Below are positions 1 to 8,882 of a stretch of 64,000 bases of DNA, in pieces. A model generated the notes under the pieces. The model was not told the origin of the DNA. It saw only the letters and a program-made list of their open reading frames with translations, and did no database searches. This stretch comes from Lycium barbarum. Lineage: Eukaryota; Streptophyta; Magnoliopsida; Solanales; Solanaceae. Location of the stretch: NCBI RefSeq assembly GCF_019175385.1, contig NC_083341.1, positions 89,864,321-89,928,320 on the forward strand. The letters are read 5' to 3'. The stretch's first letter is position 1. Each line of letters opens with the position of its first letter. A program made the position numbers and the translations under genes.

Positions 1-343
1 TTCTGTAATGCCGCTTCGGCGGTTTCTCAGACCGCTATGGCGGTCCCGCTTGGGCAGAGAAGGGGTCGCAGCAGCGGTCACAAGGGAAACTGAAGGCACC
101 GCTTTAGCGGTGGAGGACCCGCTATAGCGGTACCATCACAGCGAATGACTAACCGATGTGGCGGGACCACTGAACATATTTCTACAACCTTGCACTCACG
201 GAACAATTAAATAAAGCCTTCGCACGAACCAAGTCGAATCAGTGACGTAACACACTTATAGGCGTAGATACCAGTTGGAATCGTCCAGCTACCAATGGAA
301 CCCACCGAGATACCAATTTCACCGAAGTAGCACGATTTGAAAG
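1..343. repeat. Duplicated flank, copy 1 (upstream of O 5' LTR)
   Basis: This segment is nearly identical to 19041-19383, with about six or seven differences noticed by eye. In both places it ends in CGATTTGAAAG and is followed at once by an LTR beginning TGTTATAGCCCG. It contains short palindromic words (CCGCTTCGGCGG, ACCGCTATGGCGGT, CCGCTATAGCGG) at about 11-160. It is the flank of the original target site, present twice. The first copy is cut by the window edge, so the duplication probably extends further left. No coding potential was recognised. Confidence 0.85.
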
Positions 344-882
344 TGTTATAGCCCGTACTTTGTGCGTTTGGATATTTCAAGGTCGTCGTGGAAAGTTAAG
401 GGCGAGACCATTTTCAAAACTTATTATTGTATACAAGTCGATTATGAATATTATTTATGAATATTGGTAGTATGGAGAGATTGAGAAAGGTTAAGGATAA
501 GAAGAAAAATTCACAAAAAGGAGTCGTGGAAATAATGTGGAAGGTTAGGGGCGGAATGGGAATATTGAGGAAACTCGAGGAGCAAATGGAAATTTTATAA
601 AAGGAGTTCATGAAGGTTCCAAAAAGGGCATATTGGCCATGTGATGGAAATCTATGGACCAAAGTGTACATGGAAAGACAATGAGTCATCTTTTAATTCT
701 TTAAGAAAAATTCAAGAAAAAGAGAAGAATTCTCTAGGAAATGAAGAAAGGAGCATGTGGCCATTTAATAAGTAATGGGGGCTATTTGTAAATTTTAAAA
801 AGTTAGGGGCCAAAGCTTCTTAAGAAGACATTAGTAATCTTCTTTTAATTTTAAGAAAAAGCAAGAATTTTCTAGAGAGGGG

Positions 883-904
883 CATGTGCCCCTCACATGC
901 TTGG

Positions 905-946
<42 letters not shown>
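883..946 (+). promoter_or_regulatory. Putative LTR promoter: CATGTG boxes and (TA)n TATA region
   Basis: CATGTG (883-888) and CACATG (894-899) lie just upstream of an uninterrupted TA repeat (908-946). A purine-rich, mRNA-leader-like stretch follows. The same order occurs at 15851 and 19948, with 35 and 13 nt of TA repeat. N1, N2 and E also have CATGTG shortly upstream of a TATATAT stretch. CATGTG is a CANNTG box of the type bound by plant bHLH factors. Promoter function is inferred from position only. Confidence 0.5.
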
Positions 947-949
<3 letters not shown>

Positions 950-1888
950 TCTACCCTCCAATTCAAGACAAAAAAAACAAGAACAAACAAAAAAAAAAAA
1001 GATGAAGAGAGTGAGATAAGGAGGGTTTCGGCCAAGGCTTAACAAAATTAGGCCATGGAAGTTGTGTTCCAAAAATTTATTTCTTCATGCAATCCTACTA
1101 ATTTGAAGGCCCTCTTTAACATGGTATAGTTGTTGAAACAAAAATCTTCCTCTTTCTTGCAAGATGACAACCTTGGCTAAGTTGAGGAATTGAAGAGAAA
1201 AGGTAAGAATCCAATCTTCTTATATGTATTATGGATGGTTGTGCATGTTGTGATATGTAGAAGTGAATGGAACTCATGAAATATGCATATGCATGGTGTT
1301 GGCCGAATAGAGTAGTAGTGGTGTAGAAATGATAAATTAATTTTATTAAGTAATTTGATTGTTGTGTTGTGAATTCCATGATGTAAAATGGATGAAAAAC
1401 ATGAAGTCATGGATGTTGTATAGTGGTCGTGTGCATGGTGTGTGAGGCCGTGTGTGTGTTGTTGCATGTAAGGATGGTGAACCAATTTTATCTAGTATCT
1501 TGATTGTTGTTGTAGTGTATAGAAAAGATGGAAAAATTCATGGAAATATGTATGTAATGTTGTGGCCGAGAATGGTGATATTTTGTAAGCTATGGTGAAT
1601 TGGTTTCATGTGATGTTCTAGTTGATGTCGTTGTGGATTTGATGAGGCGAAATGAGAATTAAATGGTTAGAAGTGAAGTTGTTATTGTTCTTGTGGAAAT
1701 TGGAAAGTGTTGGACAAAGAAGCATGTTGATTGAATCATTTTGAAAGATACGTGAATTGAATATTAAAGTGTTGCTAGAATAATTGTTGGTATTGTTGAT
1801 AGTTTGGCCGGGTTGAATTCCCGGATTGTTGTCGATTAAGAATTTGGCCGAGTTAGATTTTGGGGAATGGTGTATTTACAGGGGAATG

Positions 1889-1906
1889 CTGCCGAAATTT
1901 CGGCAG
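1889..1906 (+). repeat. Conserved LTR palindrome CTGCCGAAATTTCGGCAG
   Basis: A perfect 18-bp palindrome preceded by GGGGAATG. Related copies lie at 16826-16843 and 20901-20918 (plus), 4350-4367 and its N1 partner near 10540-10557 (minus), and 39466-39483 and 42143-42160 (N2). Looser versions (RGGGGARATGCTGCC-like) occur in the LTRs of F, D and E. Orientation always follows that of the element. Confidence 0.7.
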
Positions 1907-2687
1907 ACAAAGTGTTACTTTATGAATCAACTTTTAAATGCTTTAACTAAGGTTTGGTAAATGTGACCTAATTGTAGATTTTGGCGAATTTGGAACGTGA
2001 ATTTCGAGAAGCGTAAGGAGCGGAAAAAGGTATGTAAGGCTTCACCATTCTTTCTATGGCATGTCTTAGATGTAATAAGTCGGATACGAGCCGTGGGGAC
2101 AACTCCGTTCTCCGGAATCCGCACCCAAAGTTTTCCATGTTTCGTTCATTAGAATTGAGCTAAAAATTGTGCAAAATGTTAGAAAGACTTCCTAAATATC
2201 TAGAGCTCGCATAGAGAGGTCCCGACTACCCTAAAACCCTCCCAGGAGACGTCATGAAATGTAATGAACGTGAATTTGATATGCCTCCTCATTTGACCCG
2301 AGGTGGGCCCATGGATCCCGGATTTTATTTATTGTTCCGGTTGACCTATTTTGAAATAGAACCTAAAGGAAACCTTTGATCCTTATACCGCTTATCTAAT
2401 GACAAGTAATGTAGCTATTCTAATGAGAATAATCCTACGACGATAATGATAATGACGATGTAAGGAAGAGAATATGTCTATGATGAGAATGACGAGAAGG
2501 ATTGCATGCCTAAAAGTCTTAAGTGAAGGATTCAATATGAATACAAGAATAATGGACTAGTTCTTGAGTCCAACCCTATTCCTTTGTCATGACTCTATTT
2601 TCTAAAGACTCTAAAGTACATGAAATAATGTTTTATAAGCTTTACGATCTTGTCCCATGTTTTCCCTTAATACTATTTTTCATTGAT

Positions 2688-2692
2688 AGTCT
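2688..2692. repeat. Target-site duplication AGTCT, left of N1
   Basis: AGTCT directly precedes N1 and is repeated at 11954-11958. The uninterrupted site is seen in the solo LTR near 21700-21708, where GATAGTCTCGCC reads through with a single copy. That confirms a 5-bp duplication and the exact ends of N1. Confidence 0.93.
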
Positions 2693-5600
2693 TGTCACGA
2701 CCCAGCCCCGTGGGCCGCGACTGGCACCCTATCTGGGTACCCAGACCAAATCGCATATTCATTTACCAAATCCGAACATATTCCAAAAATTCAGAAAAGT
2801 CATATCAACCAGAATTTTTATCAAAATATGTCTTAAGCGGTCGCACAAATCAAAATGTCATATCGAATCCAAACTGAGCGGCGGAATAGACATCGCCGGT
2901 CAAAAGTGCAACATAAGCATAAGGGCCATTTAGGGCCATCAAAACAAACGGACCGCTTTAAGACCAGAAACAAAATCAAACAAACATATATAGGACCCTC
3001 GCCCCACATATATGACTACAGGCCTCTACGAACTCAAAACAAAGACATATGGCGAGACAGGGCCCCGCCGTACCCAGATAGTCAAATATACCGAATATAT
3101 ACAAAGCAAAAGGAGTCTATACCAAAGGTGGACTCCGGGTAAAAGAGGAGTACTCCGGAATAGCAAAGAGTGAAACCTACTGTGGAGGATCACCGACATC
3201 TGCACCTGCGGGCATAAAACGCAGCCCCCAAAGAAAGGGGGTCAGTACGAAATATGTACTGAATATGTAAAGCACGGAGTACAGAAATATGGATCAAAAC
3301 AGAAAGCAAATCAGATAACAAAGTGGAGTACAAATCGGGATGTCAAAATCCGTATCAAAATCATATACGTATACATAATGCAAACGAAATCATGCAAACG
3401 CTTAGGAACGTGGTCGCCACTCCGACGCTGGCGCCACACACAACATAACACCAGAAGGTTTCAAATCTCCGTATCTCCGAACACAAACACAAACATAGGT
3501 GAGCGTATCGCATCACGAGCCATATCACAGCATAACTCCAAACGGAACCCGACCCTATGGCGAAGCCTCGGGAACCGTAACACAGCATACGGCCGAATTA
3601 TTGTAAGGCGCACGAATCATAGCCGGCTCGGGAACCGGTGAACGAAGTCATAATAAGGCACGAGCGGAGTCGTGAGCAAACAAATGCAAATCATACTTCA
3701 AAATAGTCTTTCAAAACAGAGTAATCCCATAAGTCATTTCATAATACAAAGTAGTCAAATACTTAGTCGATACAAGGTTTCATTTCACAAAACGTTTTCA
3801 AAATAGTACGTATAGCTCAAAACGTAACTTAGCGTATCGTAATATTCAAAACACATCCCGTAGGAGGAAGTTCCAAAATCGAAGGTATCATTTCAAACTT
3901 TATTCAAAAGGACAGCCCAATAAGACAAATAGGGCGCCTCGGGGTTAGCGGGCCCACCTCGAGTCGAATTGAGGTGGCGAACATAATTTACGAACATTTA
4001 GGGGCCAAAAGTTCATACATAATCATTTCTAAGTTACCCGACCACATTTCGATAGATTTCGGACGATTGGTGGCATTCTAGCCAAAATAGAGCCCTTAGG
4101 CTTCAATTGAATTGAATGAATAGTAACTTTTCTGTGGATCGGGTTTCGAGGAGCAGAAATGCTCCGGAAGTTCCCATATTCGCCTATCACACTAAGACAT
4201 GCCAAACGAAGAAGTGGGAAGCTTTACATACCTTACAGACATCTTACGCTCTCCCAAAAGTCAAGTCCCGTTTCGTTTGAAATCTGCAAATGGTCAAAGT
4301 TACCAATTGAGATTCTTAGGCTTAAAAATGCCATTAACTTCATTTTTGTCTACCGAAATTTCGGCAGCATTTCCCCTATAAATCTAACACCCCCGAGACT
4401 TAGCTCGGCTCCAAATACATCAACAACAACAGCCCACACATCATCAAACAACACAAATCATAATCAAACCACTCTAGCTTCAAAGTTCTACCTTATTACC
4501 TAAGTTGGCAACTTTTCATTCAAACTTCCAAAACTCCAAATCTATATCCATATTATTGTATTCATTAACTCATTCAAGATTATTCAATCACATTCCAAAT
4601 ATATTCCAAGCCATATACGAAATTGCCCAAGATTCATTACTTTCCATAATTCTTTCAAAACATCAAAACTTACAACGAACGTTCTAACTTGCGTCGTTTC
4701 ATTCCGAATTCACTAACAACAACATCAATTTACATCCTATGATCTTACTTTCACAATTATACAAAAACTATATAAATTCACATAATTTCCCATAATGACA
4801 TACAACCAAGTTCAATGCCATAATTCTTCCAACACTTCCAAATCAATGCAAACTTACATCATTTAAATTATAAGGATCATAACCATACAACTAACATATC
4901 AAACAAAACAATTTATCACCATTCCAACTTCTTCCATAGCCACGGCCAACATTCATTTTTTTCCAATTCCACCCAATGCATTCAACTTTCATTTCTAATA
5001 CAATTTCTACCATCACATACTAGATTCTAACATGAATTCAAGCCACCAAAACCATGCAATATACATGCTTACCTACGGCTAACACACACTTAGTCCCAAC
5101 ACACAAAATTCCCATGTTTTCCATTCATTCACACATACTACAACATACATATACCATTCATAACATAACAAAAGCATGAAATCCTCACCTTTCTTCAAGT
5201 CCTTCACTTGGAGATAAGAATTGTTTTCTTGCCACCACACTTATATCAACTTGTAGAGGGCTTTGCACTTCATAATAATTTCACAAGAGATGAACTTTTA
5301 AACCAAGGAATTGGCTCCAAAAAAATTTTCTTTCTTTTCTTTCTTTTCTCCTCTCAAACCCGAATTGCCCTCTCTTTTTCTTTCTTTCTTTCTTTGTTCT
5401 TTCTTGAACATTCTTGATAATTATCCACTATATCATGATATATATCCATATCATTGATCATGTGCATGGCACATGATTATTAACAAAGGGGCTTGGGCCA
5501 TGGATATGGCCGGCCACCCCAAGTCCCTTGGGCCTAAATTTTTGCATTAATTTGTTGAGCCCAATTAGTGTAATCTCGTTTTGAAATTCCCGAAACTAAT

Positions 5601-5762
5601 TTCCGAAATTCCAAATTTACCCTCGGCCTTCCCCGATGTCTTAACATTAATGATTCCACAACCAACCTAGTCATATTCACCAAAATCAAAAATATTTCCT
5701 TATAACACACAAGTCTTGTTTATTTCTCGATTTCCAATTATACGAAAGCACGGGACATAACA
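2693..5762 (-). repeat. N1 3' LTR
   Basis: On the sense (minus) strand it runs TGTTATGTCCCG... to ...GGGTCGTGACA. Landmarks: TATA-like TATATCATGATATATATCC at 5430-5448 with the palindromic box CATGTGCATGGCACATG (5459-5475) upstream in sense; the conserved motif ending GGCAG at 4350-4367; the double hairpin 3225-3261. A TC/TTTC-rich stretch around 5325-5405 lies in the putative leader. Confidence 0.93.
3225..3261 (-). promoter_or_regulatory. Double hairpin in N1 LTR
   Basis: Two adjacent inverted repeats. CCCCC-AAAGAAA-GGGGG is at 3225-3241, and CAGTAC-GAAATAT-GTACTG is at 3243-3261. The pair recurs in most LTRs here (12582-12618 in O, 43686-43724 in D, 48614-48652 in E), with changes on both sides of the stem. 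A role in the transcript (R region, 3'-end formation or stability) is inferred. Confidence 0.6.
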
Positions 5763-5798
5763 TTCTCCCCCCCTTTAGAACATTCATCCTTGAATGTT
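5763..5798 (-). promoter_or_regulatory. N1 polypurine tract and pre-PPT hairpin
   Basis: Immediately inside the 3' LTR, the minus strand reads CTAAAGGGGGGGAGAA (5763-5778), the usual position for the plus-strand priming tract. Just before it in sense is an inverted repeat with 8-bp arms and a 4-nt loop (AACATTCA-TCCT-TGAATGTT on the plus strand, 5779-5798). The same hairpin and spacing occur in O, N2, F and D. Confidence 0.8.
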
Positions 5799-6109
5799 AA
5801 ATTGACCTCATGGGGTGTCATACTACTCCGGGAGGGTTCTCTTTGTAGATGTCCTTTATTGATTTTCCGACATGGCCCCTTCACCACGTCATGGGGAAAT
5901 TTTCACATCACTGATTCAAACGCCTTCCTGATTTATTTTCTCATACCCCTCGTAATCATCGAACCATAAGATATATTCTTATAACAAACGAACGCTTTCC
6001 AGACATCATAGCCAATATCATTTTCTTTGTTACACTGCTGAGTTTCTTACCACATCGTCGTAATCTCACTTTACTTCATACCAGACATTTCATGCCAAAC
6101 AGATTCAGA

Positions 6110-6590
6110 ACTAGGGCCAGACGCGTATAAGCATATCGGACGGATTCAAGGTCAACATCAGAGGTACGGAAGTATATCAGACAAATCTGAGATCGGAGTC
6201 AGACGTACAAAGGCGTATCAGACTAATTCGTAATCAGAATCAAACACACGAAGATATACCAGACAGATTCATAATCGGAGTCAGACGTACAAGATCATAT
6301 CGGACAGGTTCGAAATCAGAATCAAATGTACAAAATTGTATCATACAGAGTCGTGATTAGACAGACCGAAATGTATCGAACATACGCGTAATCAAAATCA
6401 AACGCACAGAAGCATATCAGACGGATTTATATCCAGAGTCAGACATACAGAGGTGTGCCAGATAGAAACGTATCCAGAATCAGACGCACAAAGATTCATC
6501 AGACGGGAACATAATCGAGCCCAGAAATACAGGGGCGTACTAGACAGAGCCCTATCGGAATCGGGAGTGCAGAAGCAGAACAGATAGAAT
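6110..6590. repeat. Degenerate 41-bp tandem array inside N1
   Basis: About eleven diverged units of 41 bp, each containing a TATCAGAC-like and an ATCRGARTCARAC-like block. One unit is shortened to 35 bp. Neighbouring units alternate between a GGAGTCAGACGTAC type and an AGAATCAAACACAC type, suggesting an 82-bp higher-order unit. The array lies 350-830 bp inside the polypurine tract. I see no equivalent in O. Confidence 0.8.
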
Positions 6591-7221
6591 GTCGAATTAG
6601 AATCAAATCGCTCCTATTAAGGTTCCAATAATTCATGAGAATTTCCCTTTTATTGGTAAACTTATTCGCCCAATTGTCACACAAATTGTCTTACGCCTCG
6701 CGTATCGACTCTTTCAAGGATTCCACTTGTTCACACTGCTTACCTTCCATCTTTCCTACCCTCCATACTCATTTTCTCTTTCAGACATCGTCATTCTAAA
6801 CTGAGTTATAATGTACTTAGGGATTTTCTATCCCTTGACAACTTTCGGATCGTCGCCCCCCGCTTCGCTTCATGTATTCGGTTTAGTAAAACCTTTCCGT
6901 CTATCACAACATTAGTTGCCGGGTCTCGGCTCTTAACCCACATGGGCACCAAACGAAAATCATACATACCCACATACACATACACATACACACATACACA
7001 TACATTTACTCATATCTTACTGGCGGGCGTCTCTGACCGTTATTCAAATTCGTTCAATTTCCCAAGCGGTGTTGTACCCTTTTCTTTTTGCCCATTTAGT
7101 CTGCCTCGTTCTGTGCGACTCCCGAAAGGGCACTAATTACTCCACACACATTCTATTTACCTTTTGGTTACCCCAAATTTCCATTTATATTTATCGCACT
7201 CTCACTTATGAAAACTTTACA

Positions 7222-7283
7222 TTACTTCCCAGGGGGTCACCCATCCCAAAATTGCTCTGGCTTGAGCACGCTTAACCCCGGAA
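7222..7283 (-). other. 5S rRNA-derived fragment in N1
   Basis: On the minus strand the sequence contains GGTTAAGCGTGCT, then GGGATGGGTGACCCCCTGGG and AAGT. These match the 3' half of plant 5S rRNA (GTTAAGCGTGCTTGGGCG ... GGATGGGTGACCTCCTGGGA) in order and spacing. The retained part covers box A, the intermediate element and box C of the internal Pol III promoter. The 5' half of 5S is absent, so it is not a 5S gene. It lies about 1.45 kb from the polypurine tract, as does the copy at 13768-13828 in O. Confidence 0.82.
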
Positions 7284-7659
7284 CTTTCATGCATTTTGAC
7301 GCGTTAGGGCAAATATAATTTCGTCGATTGCCCCGCACGGCCTTTGTCACGTAATGTTAGGGCAGATCGGGGTCTTAGCAAATTTTCAGAAAATTTTTGT
7401 TGCGGGTCCTACCCCCGGTTAAGTCGTACCATTACCATGTCGCCCTTCTGAATCTTAAACATTCACTTTCATACACATATACATATGATTACGGGTAACC
7501 CACGGATTTAAGTCTTCGTCCCACGAATTCCACCTCCAAATAGTCGGTGGAATCTGATAAAAATATCACCGTAAGGTGTTCTCCGACCACCGACCGAGGA
7601 AAACTAAAGTCCGACAAGTATCGCGGGACCTTTTTGTACTCAGTCTACATATTTACTTC

Positions 7660-7830
7660 CATATTTCTGGAAAACTTTGGGCAGAGGTTCCTCTATTTTT
7701 CTTACTATCCAAAACCTGTACACCAGAAAATACCAATCATGCCTCACAGGGCCAACTCATATACACATATATACATATCATATCATGTCGTATCGCAGCC
7801 ACACGGGGCTGATAACTTCAAATAAGAATT
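7660..7830 (-). repeat. Shared internal module (TTTGGGCAGAGGTTCC type)
   Basis: This block resembles 54680-54850 in E, including CCAAAACCTGTAC, AATACCAA and GCCTCACAGGGCCAAC. Both also resemble the untranslated stretch between integrase and polypurine tract in F (about 26955-27060) and D (about 45445-45560), and part of the LTR piece at 34455-34570. No coding function is visible. Confidence 0.6.
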
Positions 7831-8129
7831 ATAACGTCGACGACACTTACCACACGTGCCCAACTCAAACAGCATCGGAGGCACTTTCCTGTTTACTTTC
7901 ATCCGGGATTTCCAGACTCACACTGACGGTGGGGACATCTCAGTCGCCCTTGCCTTGGGTCACTAGGTCTCTAATCCTTTTAAATTTTCGTTATCGTCAT
8001 TGAACAACGTTTTACAGATATCATACACATATCGAAAATTCTAGGAAACTTATATGTTTATACTTATCAATCTCGAGTCTAACCTGGGGAGCTGCCGCGG
8101 GAACTGTGTCCCTCATCCTCGTCGTCCGA

Positions 8130-8594
8130 CTAGCCCCCACTATTTCCTGCATCTGAATCGGAGGAGTGTAGGTAGCCTGGCAATTCCTGGTTCACCGACG
8201 GCCGGGACAAAGGGCTGGAATAGGGCGTAACACTCTCTGGGGAAGCCTGTCTAACATACTGCTCCACTACCGGAGCTGCTGGCACATCCTCGGGAATCTC
8301 CTCCTCCGGCGTCCCAGAGGAATGCTCGAGTGGCTCATCCTCGGGGCTATCCTCCTCCCTAGGAGCAAGAAACTCTGGAGGTATCGTCGCTGGGTCCTCC
8401 GAAGGGTCGGTGTCATAACTGTCTTCCCTGGGAGCCTCTGCTCCGGGGATCAAAAACTCTGGAGGAATTGTCTCTGGATCCTCCGAAGGGTCGGTCTCAA
8501 TCGAGTAGCTGGGGATCTGTCTACTCGGTCCTGGTGATGTCCTAGGGGCCTTATTAGCACCCCCAACCCCATCATCTGAAGCGCTCCTCTTCAT
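8130..8594 (-). CDS. Acidic low-complexity protein in gag position of N1 (unknown)
   Basis: A 154-residue frame starting with ATG at 8594, about 270 bp after the primer site, where other elements here begin gag. The N terminus is basic and serine-rich (MKRSASDDGVGGANKAPR). The rest is rich in Asp, Glu, Pro and Ser, with two copies of DPSEDP(E/A)TIPPEFL about 29 residues apart. It ends in a Ser/Asp/Gly tail. No zinc knuckle, capsid helices or catalytic motif is visible, and it is probably disordered. It may be a remodelled gag N terminus (N2 gag likewise starts with a short basic segment), a captured host fragment, or a frame open by chance. Function is unknown. Confidence 0.5.
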   Translation of the reverse strand: MKRSASDDGVGGANKAPRTSPGPSRQIPSYSIETDPSEDPETIPPEFLIPGAEAPREDSYDTDPSEDPATIPPEFLAPREEDSPEDEPLEHSSGTPEEEIPEDVPAAPVVEQYVRQASPESVTPYSSPLSRPSVNQELPGYLHSSDSDAGNSGG

Positions 8595-8785
8595 TATTTA
8601 TCAACCTACAATCACCTGCAGGAAGAGGGTCAGAAACATTTTTTTTCCCAAATACCGACACTTCTGCTCTTTGGAGCCCCGCTGTAGATACAGCAATACG
8701 TAGGGGAGAATCATCCTAATCATACTGCTTTATAGCACGATCTAAGAATCCAAAGAAGGGTAACATCCTAAATGCCCTGTAGCTT

Positions 8786-8825
8786 CCTGTTTATAGATGT
8801 GGTGCACAACACATCGATAAACAAG
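8786..8825 (-). promoter_or_regulatory. N1 leader hairpin with GTGCAC loop
   Basis: A 40-nt inverted repeat with 16-position arms and an 8-nt loop TTGTGCAC on the minus strand. It lies 41 nt downstream of the primer site. The loop holds the self-complementary hexamer GTGCAC. There is one C/U mismatch at stem position 10. Homologous hairpins are at 13071, 40181, 41409, 55188 and 59973. Confidence 0.78.
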
Positions 8826-8866
8826 ACTCTACGAGACACGGCCTGTAGACATTCCGAGGAAAAACT

Positions 8867-8878
8867 GCTCTGATACCA
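8867..8878 (-). promoter_or_regulatory. N1 primer binding site (initiator Met tRNA type)
   Basis: The minus strand reads TGGTATCAGAGC, the classic complement of the plant initiator-Met tRNA 3' end, 4 nt inside the 5' LTR. It fixes the orientation of N1. Confidence 0.95.
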
Positions 8879-8882
8879 CTTT

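Larger units (their letters stand above)
344..2692 (+). repeat. O 5' LTR, first part (U3 and promoter side)
   Basis: It starts TGTTATAGCCCG at 344 and is interrupted at 2692 by element N1. The LTR continues at 11959. It aligns with 15286-17233 and with 19384-21704. Landmarks are CATGTG/CACATG boxes at 883-899, a TA repeat at 908-946 where a TATA box is expected, and an 18-bp perfect palindrome CTGCCGAAATTTCGGCAG at 1889-1906. Small reading frames on either strand recur in all LTR copies but resemble no protein, and I treat them as noise. Confidence 0.88.

Noticed and set aside
414..2124. Minus-strand frames of 60-102 residues repeated in all O LTR copies
   Set aside because: They are antisense to the element, rich in His/Tyr/Ile from TG-rich DNA, and one consists of Tyr-Ile from the TA repeat. 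Repetition reflects LTR copying.
6110..6590. CRISPR-like array
   Set aside because: Units are diverged throughout with no constant repeat and unique spacers, and the context is a plant retroelement.
7222..7283. A functional 5S rRNA gene
   Set aside because: Only the 3' half is present and the middle has drifted. It is reported as a derived fragment.
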